NCBI GenBank assembly: GCA_964512305.1
Contig: CAZEIW010000046.1
Coordinates: 33,052-97,051, forward strand
Reading direction: 5' to 3'
Origin: CAZEIW01 sp964512305
GTDB taxonomy: Bacteria; Pseudomonadota; Gammaproteobacteria; Burkholderiales; Burkholderiaceae_F
Length of the DNA stretch: 64,000 nt
The position numbers were made by a program, and so were the translations under genes. Positions 23,647-32,916 of the stretch are shown in pieces. The notes under the pieces were generated by a model, which worked only from the letters and a program-made list of their open reading frames with translations, was not told where the DNA came from and searched no databases. Every line of letters begins with the position of its first letter. The stretch's first letter is position 1.

Positions 23647-26600
23647 ATGGAAACAGACACGGCAGGTGGTCGGTACCAGGCGCCCGAGGAAACCCGCGCA
23701 CCGCAGGTTCGATGCCTTAGTGAGGGCGTCGAGGTCATGATGCGAGAAATCCTGTCGCGAAGAAGCATGGACACGGCGCCAGGATTGGACTGCGAAGTCT
23801 TGATTGTTGGCAGCGGCTACGGAGGAGCAGTCGCTGCGGCAGAACTGGCCGGCTGCGAGGGGCTGAATGGGGAGCTTTGGGTCCTCGAGCGCGGGAGGGA
23901 ATACTTGCCGGGAATGTTTCCTTCCCGGTTTTCAGAGCTGCCGGGCTTTGTCCGCTTCAGCACACCCAACGCGGCTGAGCCGCGCGGCGAGCGCGACGGC
24001 TTGTTCGATGTCCGAATCGGTCCCGATGTGTGCGCGATCGTCGCCAGCGGGGTTGGTGGAGGGTCGCTCATCAACGCCGGCGTCATGGAACTCCCACTGC
24101 AAGCGGTGCTTGAAGAATCGGTGTGGCCGTCCGAGCTTCGCAAGTCCGGGAAACTCCGAGCGCTTGAGAAGGAAATGAAGCAAATGTTGGGCGCGGCCGA
24201 TGAGGCGGGGAAAGACAATACGATCGAAGCGAGAATTCCGACGCGTATCCCGAGCAAATTCAGCGCGCTCGGGGGTCTCAAGGGCAGCGACCAGACTGAA
24301 GTCCGGGCGCTTTCCATCACAGTCGCCGTCAATGCCACGACGACACCGGCAGGCGTCGAGATGGAACAATGCATTGGTTGCGGCGACTGCGCGACCGGCT
24401 GCAACCACGAAGCAAAGATCTCGCTAGACACCAGCCTTCTAACCCGCGCGCGCCAGCACGGCGCCCGGATTTTTTCCGGCGCGTCCGTGTCGCGAATCGA
24501 AAAGATCGAAGAGAAGAAAGATACCGCTTGGTGTGTCTACGTGAATCACACTGACGATAAGCTTCAGCGCCGCCAGGGCAAACCGGTTCCGGTTCGCACA
24601 CGCAAATTGATTCTCGCCGCCGGCACTTTCGGCACGACCGAGATACTCTTGCGGTCGCAGTCAAAGTTGCCGGATAGCAGTCTCAGATTTTCCCCACAGC
24701 TCGGTCAACGCTTTTCCGCCAACGGAGACATGCTGGCGGCGGTCTACGGTCAGGAGGAGCGCGTCAATGCGGCCGCCGACGAGACGGTTGTTCCCGAGGC
24801 GAGAGAGGTGGGGCCGACCATCACCGGCATCATCGATGCGCGCAACCCGAACGGGAAGGATGGCTTCGTCATTGAGGAGTTCGCGATCCCCGGTCCGCTG
24901 CGCCGCGCCTTCGAGGAAGTCGTTACGACCGCCGACACTCTCCACACGCTCGAGGAAACGGATTCGACGTTCCATCGAAGCTTCCAGTGGGGAATCGATC
25001 CCTGTGCCATCGATCCGCAGAAGATTGAGCACACCCAGGTACTCGGGCTGATTGGACGTGACGGTGCCGCGGGGAAGTTGACTCTGATCGGAAATGACGC
25101 CATCGACCAAGGCGACGGCGCGGTAAAGGTTGAATGGCCGGGTCTGCGTAAGGAAAAGAGTTTCAGCGCAATGGTCGATGGATTGACGGCACGCCATCGG
25201 CTGCGCGGTGGGCTGGGCCGTGTGATCCCGAATCCCATGTGGAGACTGCTGCCGGCCAACCTTGACTACTTGCTCGACGAAAAGAACGGCCCCGTGCTAA
25301 CGGTGCATCCGCTTGGTGGCTGCGTCATGGCCGATAGTCCCTACGCCGGAGTGGTGGATCACCTCGGCCGTGTCTTCGACGGCCGTGACATCTCGAACTG
25401 CTCCGGACCGCGGGCCATTGGCAGTTCATATCCGAAACACGAGAACTTGTTCGTCCTGGACGGCTCGATCGTCCCGACGTCGCTGGGCATCAATCCGGCG
25501 CTGACGATCGCGACGCTTGCGCTCTTTGCAGTCAGAAAGTTGCGCGACGAATGGAAGTGGACGGAGCCGGTCAGACGCACGGTCGTCCCTGGCCGACGGC
25601 CGAGGTTTCGCACCCCGCCGCTGCCAGATCAGGCGAAGGCGACGCAGGTCGAGTTGCTGGAGCGTCTGTCCGGTGAAGTCTGGCTGAAGACGGGTAGCTG
25701 CCGCCGCAAAGAACGACATGTGGTCGAGCTCACGCTTCGATTTCAGGCGCTGACGCTGAAGGCCATGATTTCCGATATGTGCCGCCCCCGGCTGCGGGTC
25801 GATCCGGAATATAGCCGGCTGCGCGTGTTTCGCTCGGAAGTCTGGCGTGAAATGCGGGAAATGGAGGATGCGCAGGCTGTCTTCGTCGCCAGGATCACCG
25901 GACATCTGAGCCTGCTGCATCGCGAGCGCTCGTCCGCAATCGGACGTCGATGCCGCTCTCTGTGGGCTTGGTTCTTCAATCGGGGCCTGCGAGACATCGT
26001 ACAAAGGATTGTCGACCGGGTGATGGGCAGGCTCCCGGCGGGTGTAAAGGCGCCGAGTCTGTGGTCCAGAATTCTTGGAGTGTTGGCTCTCGGGTCGCGC
26101 GCTGGTGAAGTGCGTCGGCTCGACTACGAACTGCGAATCGAACGCGCTGAAGCTCCCGAGACCTCGGGTTGGCGGCCGATGCCTTGCCTTAACGGAGAGA
26201 TTGTTCGCGGCGAGAAGCGTCTCACGTATGCGCGGCGCTCCAATCCTTGGCGCCAGTTGATGGAAATGTCGCTGACAAAATTCCCTGGCATGGACGGAGG
26301 GTACGCGGCCGCGAGCGCTCGCGCTTTAAAGCTGGATCTTGCCTATCTCGCTCGCCAAGGCGTGCCGCTGCTGCGGATCGTGGGTCAGCAGGACCAACCC
26401 AGCGCCGTGATGGATCTCGCATCCCTCGCTGGCTACTTCATGCGGCTGCTGCTGCAAATTCACGTGTGGAGCTTTCGTCGACCGGACGCACCGAATTCGC
26501 GTCCTCCGCGGCTGTTACCCGGGAGGGTCTGCGGCTTGCCGGAGCCTCAGTACTTCTTCCCGGACGAACGGCCCGGTGGGGAGAAGTTGTCGCGCTTGTG

Positions 26601-29493
26601 CCGCTATCCAAATTCGAGGTCGGAACGGCCACCTGTACTGCTAATTCACGGCTACAGCGCAAGCGGAACCACGTTCGCGCATCATTCCGTTCGACCGAAT
26701 CTTGCGGAGTTCCTGCATAAGAGCGGGCGAGACGTCTGGATCGTCGATTTGCGAACCAGCGCAGGGATGCCGAGAGCGGGAGAGCCTTGGACGTTTGAGG
26801 ACGCGGCCTACACCGACATCCCACTCGCCGTCGAATTCATCGCGAGAATCACCCAAAAGGAAAAGATCGACGTCGTCGCCCATTGCATGGGATCGGCGAT
26901 GTTGAATATGGCACTGTTGGGAGAAGGCAATTCCCGTTGGCCCGACCCCGAGGATCCGTACTACGCGAAGCGCATCAGGCTCAGAGAGAGAATTGGGAAG
27001 CTGGTGATGTCGCAAGTCGGACCCGTGACTTACTTCACGCCCACCAATAAGCTGCGTGGTTATGTGCTCCGATATGTCCGGTATTTCCTGCCGTTGACGG
27101 ACTATCGCTTCCGCGTCTGTGGCAATCCGGCACTGACGGATCAGTTGATCGACCGCCTGCTCGCGACTCTGCCTTATCCCGAGGAAGAGTTCGATATCGA
27201 GAATCCGTGGTACCTGCCCTGGGTGCGGACACCCTGGGTCGGCACAAGGCATCGGATGGACGCGCTTTACGGCCGCGACTTCAGCCTAAGGAACGTCGGG
27301 CAAGGCGTACTCGACTACATCGACGATCACTTCGGTCCGTTGAGTACAGAAACCGTTGCCCAGGCGATCCATTTTGCCCGTTGGAACGTCATCACCGATT
27401 GGAGGGGGGGCAATCGCTTCGTCAGCCCGGCGCAACTCCAGGCCGTGTACAAGTTCCCTGTGCTTTTTGTGAGCGGAACGGAAAACGGCCTTGCGCATTT
27501 CGAGACGCAAAGACTCTTGAAAGAGTCGTTGGAAGTCGCGCAAATTCGGTCTCCGAAGTTCTTTGCCGCCGAAGGCAACGGTCACCAGGATAGTCTGATC
27601 GGGTGCGGTCGAGAGAAGGTTTTCAATCGAATCGTAAAGTTCCTTGATCGGAATTGGTCGCAAGGAGGAGAGAATCGACCGATCAGCGTCGCACCGCCAC
27701 CCGTCGTCGTCGAGCCTCCCTGGCAAGGGCCGATTCAGGGCTCAATCGGTCGTGAAGGACTTATCCGCGTTGCTGTTGGTGCAAGTCCTGGGCGGGGTAA
27801 GCCCGTAGGCGTGGCAGTGGTGAATGTCAGGATGGATAGTTTGGGACAGCTGCAGGTCCTCGACGTTAACGGGCGGCCTGGGCCATTTGGCGACGTGATG
27901 TCCGAATGCGTGCGCTTCATGTTCGGGGATCAGCCCGATGACAAGGTGCCCGTTTGCGATCGCGAGGCGCTCGTTCATTGCGAATTGAGTCCTGCACGTG
28001 AGGAAGCCACTGGGATTTTGATTCTGATGCTGTACACGCAGGCGCCATTCGTGGGCGCGGACAAAAAGCTTGTCGATGACCGCTTCTCGTACCGGACCGT
28101 GGACGAGGTTGCCGAGGCCTTGGCGATGCCCGGATTACCACCTGACGGGACGGGCTCGAAAGGCCCGTTTGGGTACAGCAAGAAAGAATGGAAAGATGCG
28201 ATTACTAGGCGGACTCTCGATGCACTTGAGCCGGTGAGTCGAAACGGCGATACGTCGGTGTTGCGGCGCGCCATTGTGCATCGCGTTGAGTCAGGGGCTG
28301 GCCGGGAGCCCTCGGGGGCGCTGACGTTCGGCTTGGCCAGTTGCCAATATTCGCCTGGAATGGTGGACGGGACCCCTGCAGTCGGTGAATGGAATTTGCC
28401 TGGACCGGCGGATGCTTCGTACATGCGGTTGGCAAAACACCTCGAGAAGCGTCGCGATCCCCGGCCCATCGCATTGATCCTGGCCGGTGACCAGGTCTAC
28501 GCGGACGCAACAGCGGGCTTGTTCGATCCGACTACGCTGGATGAGCCGTTCCGCATTGCGTATGAGCGGTTTCTTTCGAGCGTGGGACCACAGTCGGTTC
28601 TTGGACGCATCCCGGTCTTCATGGTGTTGGACGATCACGAGATCGTCGACAATTGGGAACCGGAGCCGCTGCCGGTGCCAGTACCGGCTCCGGGTCTGGC
28701 GTCCGAGATCAACCCGACGGGCCGAAGATCGCCATCCAATGCGGACCGGATGAAACTGGGAAGATCGGAGTACATCAAGTATCAAAGACGTCATTGGCCT
28801 CCGCGGAAGAAGAACCGACTATGGACGGAGGAGATGATCGGGGGCGTGCCCTTCTTCTTCTCCGACACCCGCACGGAGCGCGAGGCGCGTACGGGCGCCG
28901 ATGTGGACCGCAAGTCGATCATGTCTCCTGAGCAGATGGCCTCGTTGCTGAAGTATCTCGCCGAGCACCAAAAGAGTCGCTGCTTTGTCGTTTCGCCGTC
29001 GATCTTGCTCCCGCGCCGCCGGGTCGCGATAGGCGACGTATCCTGTGCGATCCGTTCCGACGCGTGGGACGGTTATCCCAAGTCCCTGCAGTGCGTGTTG
29101 GCTGGGATCTCGAACTCGAGCGCAAGGCACGTCGTCTTCCTGTCCGGCGACGAGCATATTTCGTGCGTGACGCGCATCAAAGTCACGCGCTTCGACGAGA
29201 ACGGAGGAGCGCCCTCTGAGTGCGTGGTTCGGTCAATCCACAGTTCCGGCCTGTATACGCCGTATCCGTTCGCCAATTCCTTGAAGGAAGAACTTGCGGG
29301 GAACGAGACGTTCTGCTTCGCGCACGGGACTCACCGGTACCGGTGCGAAGTGAGCACCTCGTTTCCTGAGTGCGGCGAGGGCTTTGCTCTGGTTACGGCC
29401 GACCCTGAGGGCAACAAAATTGAAGTGCTGTTCGATGGCTCGCGGAAGCGAGTGCACTATACGGCCATTGGCGATGGTCCGTGGCAGCCATAA
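23647..29493 (+). CDS. Three-enzyme fusion: GMC oxidoreductase, alpha/beta-hydrolase, PhoD-like phosphatase
   Basis: About 1948 residues. Part 1 (about 45-660) is a cholesterol-oxidase-like GMC flavoenzyme: FAD motif GSGYGG at 55-60, Cys group CIGCGDCATGC at 242-252, HPLGGC with His about 554, and the ending DGSIVPTSLGINPALTIA. Part 2 (about 1000-1370) is an alpha/beta-hydrolase with LLIHGYSASG and a nucleophile elbow reading AHCMGS, so Cys (about 1080) replaces Ser. Part 3 (about 1560-1930) is a PhoD-type metallophosphatase with GDQVYAD (about 1614), LDDHEIVDNW (about 1662) and SGDEHIS (about 1836). About 340 residues between parts 1 and 2 are unassigned. No signal peptide is seen. Lower GC and more A/T-ending codons than neighbours. 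A GTG at 23626 and ATGs at 23737/23767 are alternative starts; none has a strong ribosome site. A lipid or steroid ester substrate is a guess. Confidence 0.85.
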   Translation: METDTAGGRYQAPEETRAPQVRCLSEGVEVMMREILSRRSMDTAPGLDCEVLIVGSGYGGAVAAAELAGCEGLNGELWVLERGREYLPGMFPSRFSELPGFVRFSTPNAAEPRGERDGLFDVRIGPDVCAIVASGVGGGSLINAGVMELPLQAVLEESVWPSELRKSGKLRALEKEMKQMLGAADEAGKDNTIEARIPTRIPSKFSALGGLKGSDQTEVRALSITVAVNATTTPAGVEMEQCIGCGDCATGCNHEAKISLDTSLLTRARQHGARIFSGASVSRIEKIEEKKDTAWCVYVNHTDDKLQRRQGKPVPVRTRKLILAAGTFGTTEILLRSQSKLPDSSLRFSPQLGQRFSANGDMLAAVYGQEERVNAAADETVVPEAREVGPTITGIIDARNPNGKDGFVIEEFAIPGPLRRAFEEVVTTADTLHTLEETDSTFHRSFQWGIDPCAIDPQKIEHTQVLGLIGRDGAAGKLTLIGNDAIDQGDGAVKVEWPGLRKEKSFSAMVDGLTARHRLRGGLGRVIPNPMWRLLPANLDYLLDEKNGPVLTVHPLGGCVMADSPYAGVVDHLGRVFDGRDISNCSGPRAIGSSYPKHENLFVLDGSIVPTSLGINPALTIATLALFAVRKLRDEWKWTEPVRRTVVPGRRPRFRTPPLPDQAKATQVELLERLSGEVWLKTGSCRRKERHVVELTLRFQALTLKAMISDMCRPRLRVDPEYSRLRVFRSEVWREMREMEDAQAVFVARITGHLSLLHRERSSAIGRRCRSLWAWFFNRGLRDIVQRIVDRVMGRLPAGVKAPSLWSRILGVLALGSRAGEVRRLDYELRIERAEAPETSGWRPMPCLNGEIVRGEKRLTYARRSNPWRQLMEMSLTKFPGMDGGYAAASARALKLDLAYLARQGVPLLRIVGQQDQPSAVMDLASLAGYFMRLLLQIHVWSFRRPDAPNSRPPRLLPGRVCGLPEPQYFFPDERPGGEKLSRLCRYPNSRSERPPVLLIHGYSASGTTFAHHSVRPNLAEFLHKSGRDVWIVDLRTSAGMPRAGEPWTFEDAAYTDIPLAVEFIARITQKEKIDVVAHCMGSAMLNMALLGEGNSRWPDPEDPYYAKRIRLRERIGKLVMSQVGPVTYFTPTNKLRGYVLRYVRYFLPLTDYRFRVCGNPALTDQLIDRLLATLPYPEEEFDIENPWYLPWVRTPWVGTRHRMDALYGRDFSLRNVGQGVLDYIDDHFGPLSTETVAQAIHFARWNVITDWRGGNRFVSPAQLQAVYKFPVLFVSGTENGLAHFETQRLLKESLEVAQIRSPKFFAAEGNGHQDSLIGCGREKVFNRIVKFLDRNWSQGGENRPISVAPPPVVVEPPWQGPIQGSIGREGLIRVAVGASPGRGKPVGVAVVNVRMDSLGQLQVLDVNGRPGPFGDVMSECVRFMFGDQPDDKVPVCDREALVHCELSPAREEATGILILMLYTQAPFVGADKKLVDDRFSYRTVDEVAEALAMPGLPPDGTGSKGPFGYSKKEWKDAITRRTLDALEPVSRNGDTSVLRRAIVHRVESGAGREPSGALTFGLASCQYSPGMVDGTPAVGEWNLPGPADASYMRLAKHLEKRRDPRPIALILAGDQVYADATAGLFDPTTLDEPFRIAYERFLSSVGPQSVLGRIPVFMVLDDHEIVDNWEPEPLPVPVPAPGLASEINPTGRRSPSNADRMKLGRSEYIKYQRRHWPPRKKNRLWTEEMIGGVPFFFSDTRTEREARTGADVDRKSIMSPEQMASLLKYLAEHQKSRCFVVSPSILLPRRRVAIGDVSCAIRSDAWDGYPKSLQCVLAGISNSSARHVVFLSGDEHISCVTRIKVTRFDENGGAPSECVVRSIHSSGLYTPYPFANSLKEELAGNETFCFAHGTHRYRCEVSTSFPECGEGFALVTADPEGNKIEVLFDGSRKRVHYTAIGDGPWQP

Positions 29494-29717
29494 GGTAAGC
29501 GCATGGGCGGTCGCTCCACGGCTAGTTTCCAATTCAACAGGCCCAATCTGCCGGATCGGAGCCAAGCCATGGTTTCGGTCCTGACGTTGCGGTGCGGGTA
29601 ACGCAAATAGCGATGGACGCGACGGCGGCGGACCGAATGGCTCGGACACGACCGCGGATCGAGCTGGCCGGCAGCCCTACAAGCACCGGATCCACGATCA
29701 ACGATGCCAGCCAATTT

Positions 29718-29739
29718 AGCTATTTTGTCCAAAACAGCT
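29718..29739. promoter_or_regulatory. Palindromic operator candidate of the toxin-antitoxin pair
   Basis: Two 10-bp arms, AGCTATTTTG and CAAAACAGCT, form an inverted repeat with one mismatch around a 2-bp centre. It ends 33 bp before the antitoxin ATG in an AT-rich patch, overlapping the likely promoter (TATCAT at 29740-29745 as a -10). Phd/YefM antitoxins usually bind such palindromes to repress their own operon. Confidence 0.62.
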
Positions 29740-29772
29740 TATCATGGAGCGTCGCTGCAAAGGGTGACGTCC

Positions 29773-30171
29773 ATGTCCGCTGTGATCCGCCAAACTCGTT
29801 CGCGTCGCGGCAGCCTCGCCGATGCGCCGCGAATCTCGGCCAGCGCGGCCAAGAACGGTTTTGGGCGGATCCTCGATCGCGTCGCGAGGGAGGGGCGGCT
29901 TGCCATTACCAAGCATGACCAACCGTGCGCGGTGTTGATTTCGATCGATGAGTACCGGTCCCTGGTCGGGGTGAAGGAGGTCACCCTGAACTCTCTCTCG
30001 GACGAATTCGATGCCCTGTTCGAGCGCATGCAGGCGCCGGGCGCCGCTGCGGCCATGCAGAAGGCGTTCAGCATGACGGCGGCTCAGCTCGGTCGTGCCG
30101 CGGTCAAGCGAGCGGCGCCGGCGGCAGCCGGCGGTGCACGGAACAAGGGCACGCGCCGCTCGCGTGGCTGA
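29773..30171 (+). CDS. Phd/YefM-type antitoxin
   Basis: A 132-residue protein whose N-terminal half has the Phd/YefM fold signature: SASAAKNGFGRILDRVAREGRLAITKHDQPCAVLIS is split here as the AAKNGFGRIL helix, the RLAITKHDQP strand and the VLISIDEYRSL helix. The C-terminal part is basic and Ala-rich and would wrap the toxin. The start at 29773 has AAGGG about 8 bp upstream; earlier in-frame Mets overlap the operator. The toxin gene overlaps its last 8 bp. It should neutralise the zeta-like kinase and repress the operon. That it binds the 29718-29739 palindrome is inferred. Confidence 0.85.
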   Translation: MSAVIRQTRSRRGSLADAPRISASAAKNGFGRILDRVAREGRLAITKHDQPCAVLISIDEYRSLVGVKEVTLNSLSDEFDALFERMQAPGAAAAMQKAFSMTAAQLGRAAVKRAAPAAAGGARNKGTRRSRG

Positions 30172-30853
30172 GGCGCGCCGCGCGGCACGCCCGGGCAGCA
30201 TCTACGTGCTCGCCGGCTGCAATGGCGCCGGCAAGAGCAGTATCGGTGGCGCGGCACTGCGCCAATCCGGAGCCGAATTCTTCAATCCCGATGAAGCGGC
30301 CCGGCGCATCGCCGGCGCCAATTCGACACGCAATCCGCCGCTGACCCAGGCGCAAATCAACGGGGCAGCCTGGGGCGAGGGGCTACGGCTGCTGCGGCGG
30401 GCGATCGACGAGCGCGCCAATTTCGCCTTTGAAACGACGCTGGGCGGGAAAACCATGACCGCGCTGCTCGAGCAGGCCGCAATGGCAGGTCTGGCCGTGC
30501 ATGTCTGGTTCGTGGGACTCACCGGCGTCGAGTTGCACATCGATCGCGTGCGGCGCCGGGTGGCGAAAGGTGGCCACGATATCCCGGTGGAGAAGATACG
30601 GCAGCGCTTCCAGAACAGCCGCCTCAATCTGATACGGCTGTTACCGCACTTGGCCGAACTTCACCTGTACGACAACTCTGTCGAGGCGGACCCGGATACC
30701 GGGGCGACTCCTTTGCCACGCCTGCTGCTGCACTGCCGTGAGCGCCGAATCGTGTCGCCGGCCAGGCTCAGGACGCTGTTGGAAGCGACGCCGGCCTGGG
30801 CGAAATCGATCACTGCGGCCTGCATCAAGCTGCACCTGGCGCAGCGCCGGTAA
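30164..30853 (+). CDS. Zeta-toxin-like P-loop kinase
   Basis: About 229 residues. It has a Walker A GCNGAGKSS near the N-terminus (about 18-26), the zeta-family substrate segment FFNPDEAARRI, FETTLGG after the second strand, and a basic helix DRVRRRVAKGGHDIP typical of the lid. Zeta toxins phosphorylate UDP-N-acetylglucosamine or related nucleotide sugars and so block wall synthesis; this substrate is known for the family, not shown here. The GTG at 30164 overlaps the antitoxin stop by 8 bp; an ATG at 30095 deeper in the antitoxin gene is possible. Zeta toxins are classically paired with epsilon antitoxins, whereas here the partner is Phd-type. Confidence 0.83.
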   Translation: MAEARRAARPGSIYVLAGCNGAGKSSIGGAALRQSGAEFFNPDEAARRIAGANSTRNPPLTQAQINGAAWGEGLRLLRRAIDERANFAFETTLGGKTMTALLEQAAMAGLAVHVWFVGLTGVELHIDRVRRRVAKGGHDIPVEKIRQRFQNSRLNLIRLLPHLAELHLYDNSVEADPDTGATPLPRLLLHCRERRIVSPARLRTLLEATPAWAKSITAACIKLHLAQRR

Positions 30854-30859
30854 GTGCGA

Positions 30860-31186
30860 CTAAGGCACCTTCCCGTTCGGCGTGAGCTTGTCGACCACCT
30901 GCGGCAACACCGCCGAGAGCCTGGCCGCAAGATCCTGCGTGGAGAGCCCAGCCTTGGCGGCCAGTTCCTGCAAGCCCTCCGCGCCGAAGGCTTGATGCAC
31001 CTGATCGGCCGTCACCGGTTGGTTGGGGCCGTTGCCGACCCAGGACTGCGCGGTTGCGCCTAGGCCCTGTTTTGCGAACTGGTCGACGATCCCCTGGATG
31101 CCGCCGTGCTTTTGGATCAGGCCGTTGACGAGATTGGCCATCTCCGCGCCAACCAGACCACCGATCAGGCCATCGAAGAGTCCCAT
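30860..31186 (-). CDS. YidB-family (DUF937) protein
   Basis: A 108-residue protein beginning MGLFDGLIGGLVG and containing the IQKHGGIQGIVDQF, QPVTADQVHQAFG and LAAKAGLSTQDLAARL segments typical of YidB/DUF937 proteins. The function of the family is unknown. GGAGG lies 8 bp before the ATG. The DUF3761 gene ends 14 bp upstream on the same strand, so the two are probably one operon. Its 3' end faces the toxin gene with a 6-bp gap. Confidence 0.88.
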   Translation of the reverse strand: MGLFDGLIGGLVGAEMANLVNGLIQKHGGIQGIVDQFAKQGLGATAQSWVGNGPNQPVTADQVHQAFGAEGLQELAAKAGLSTQDLAARLSAVLPQVVDKLTPNGKVP

Positions 31187-31200
31187 GATCTACGCCTCCG

Positions 31201-31653
31201 TCACTTGCACGCTTTGCCGTGGTCGGCGCGGAAGCCCTTGGACGTCGCGTCGGCCTCGCTCATGTACTCGCCCTGCTTGGTTTTGCCGTACCACTTGTCG
31301 CCCTGGCAGTGATAGACCTTGGATTCGGTGTTTACCCAAACCTTGCCCGCTCCGCCGCCGGCGGCAGCGACCTTATCGCCGGCGGGCTTCGCAGGGGCGG
31401 CAGCGGCCGTGGTTTCACTGGCCTTGGGCGCGGCCTTCGCGTCCTTGCCCGGCGTGGCTCCTTCTTTACCCCACCAATCCTTGACGCCCTTGTGCCCCTT
31501 GCAGGCTCCCTTTTTTTCGGCACCCGAGTAGTACGAACCGTCCTTGCACAGGCCGGTCGAATCGGCCGGAGCCCCGGCCGGTGGCGCACCGTGACTGGCG
31601 GCCGCCAGCGTCAGCCCGCATGCCATCGCGATGATCTTGAATGTGACTTTCAC
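31201..31653 (-). CDS. Exported DUF3761-type protein
   Basis: About 150 residues: a signal peptide (about 1-22, ending AAASHGA), a Cys-containing segment LCKDGSYYSGAEKKGACKGH followed by GVKDWWG, an Ala/Pro/Lys-rich linker, and a C-terminal WVNTESKVYHCQGDKWYGKT domain with paired Cys residues. The first part matches DUF3761 as I recall it; the last is found in small exported beta-proteobacterial proteins. The GTG start is preceded by GGAGGA. A longer frame upstream of it has no signal. The function is unknown. It is divergent from ada with a 183-bp gap. Confidence 0.78.
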   Translation of the reverse strand: MKVTFKIIAMACGLTLAAASHGAPPAGAPADSTGLCKDGSYYSGAEKKGACKGHKGVKDWWGKEGATPGKDAKAAPKASETTAAAAPAKPAGDKVAAAGGGAGKVWVNTESKVYHCQGDKWYGKTKQGEYMSEADATSKGFRADHGKACK

Positions 31654-31836
31654 GGCCTTCCTCCAATCTGCAGAATGTTGACGCCGGTTCGCATCATAGA
31701 GGAAGCGGCCGGGGAAGCCTCTCGAAACCCGCAGGGCGATCGGGTGTCGAATTCGAGAGCAAGAGGCGGAGTGCAAGTCATTTCGACCTTGCATAAAGTG
31801 CGGGCTGCAGCGACGAAACGCCACGAAGGACCGCAG

Positions 31837-32916
31837 ATGAAGCTATCGGTAAATGCCGCAGCCCGGGCCGCCGCTACGCTGAAAGACCCGCGCTGGAAGA
31901 AGGTACTGGCGCGCGACGCGTCGGCGGACGGGCAGTTCTACTACTCGGTGAGAACGACCCGCGTTTATTGCCGCCCCTCGTGCGCGTCGAGGCCGGCCCG
32001 GCCTGAAAACGTCAACTTCTTCGCCACGCAACAGGACGCCCGCCGGGCGGGTTTTCGGCCGTGCAGGCGCTGCAAGCCCGATCAGCCGTCCGCCGACGAG
32101 CAGCGTGCCGCGATGATCGCGGAAGCGTGCCGCAGCATCGAGAGTGCTGAACGCGTCCCGACCCTGGGCGAACTGGCCGAGCGAGCCGGGTTGAGCGCAT
32201 ACCATTTCCATCGACTCTTCAAGGCCGTGACCGGCCTCACGCCGCGCCGGTACGCGCTGGCACACCGCGCGGTGCGCGTGCGAAGCGAGCTGGGCAGGTC
32301 CCGGTCGGTGACCGACGCGATCTTCGTCGCCGGATACGGATCCAACAGCCGCTTCTACGAGGAAGCCGATCGGGTCCTGGGGATGACGCCGACGACCTAT
32401 CGCGCCGGCGGAGCGAACAATGTCATCCGGTTCGCGGTCGGTCAGTGCTCTCTCGGATCGATCCTCGTCGCCTGCAGCGATCGCGGCGTGTGCGCGATCC
32501 TGCTCGGCGACGATCCCGACGCCCTTGCGCACCAGCTGCAAGACCGGTTTCCGAGGGCCGAGCTGATCGGCGGCGATCGCGGATTCGAGAAGCTCGTCGC
32601 GCGGGTGATCGGTTTCGTCGAAGCCCCGGCGACCGGACTCGACCTGCCGCTGGACCTGCGCGGCACGGCGTTCCAGCATCGCGTCTGGCAGGCGCTGCGG
32701 GAGATCCCGGCCGGCGCCACGGTCAGCTACGCCGAGGTCGCAGCGCGTATCGGCTCGCCCAAGGCGGCCCGGGCGGTCGCGCGGGCGTGCGGTGCGAACC
32801 ATCTCGCCGTCGCGATCCCCTGCCATCGCGTGGTCCGCCACGACGGCGCGTTGACCGGCTATCGCTGGGGGGTCGAACGCAAGCTTGCACTGCTGGAACG
32901 CGAGGCCCGCGCGTGA
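31837..32916 (+). CDS. ada: Ada: methyl-phosphotriester / O6-methylguanine-DNA methyltransferase and activator
   Basis: A 359-residue full-length Ada. The N-terminal zinc domain has C45, C49, C76 and C79 (YCRPSC...PCRRC), where the first Cys accepts methyl groups from phosphotriesters and turns the protein into an activator. An AraC-type helix-turn-helix follows (about 95-190: LAERAGLSAYHFHRLFKAV). The C-terminal methyltransferase has IPCHRVV with acceptor C329. AGGA lies about 7 bp before the ATG. It repairs alkylated DNA and induces its own regulon. The next gene, a 2OG-Fe(II) oxygenase, overlaps its stop (GTGA), taking the place that alkB often has. Confidence 0.95.
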   Translation: MKLSVNAAARAAATLKDPRWKKVLARDASADGQFYYSVRTTRVYCRPSCASRPARPENVNFFATQQDARRAGFRPCRRCKPDQPSADEQRAAMIAEACRSIESAERVPTLGELAERAGLSAYHFHRLFKAVTGLTPRRYALAHRAVRVRSELGRSRSVTDAIFVAGYGSNSRFYEEADRVLGMTPTTYRAGGANNVIRFAVGQCSLGSILVACSDRGVCAILLGDDPDALAHQLQDRFPRAELIGGDRGFEKLVARVIGFVEAPATGLDLPLDLRGTAFQHRVWQALREIPAGATVSYAEVAARIGSPKAARAVARACGANHLAVAIPCHRVVRHDGALTGYRWGVERKLALLEREARA

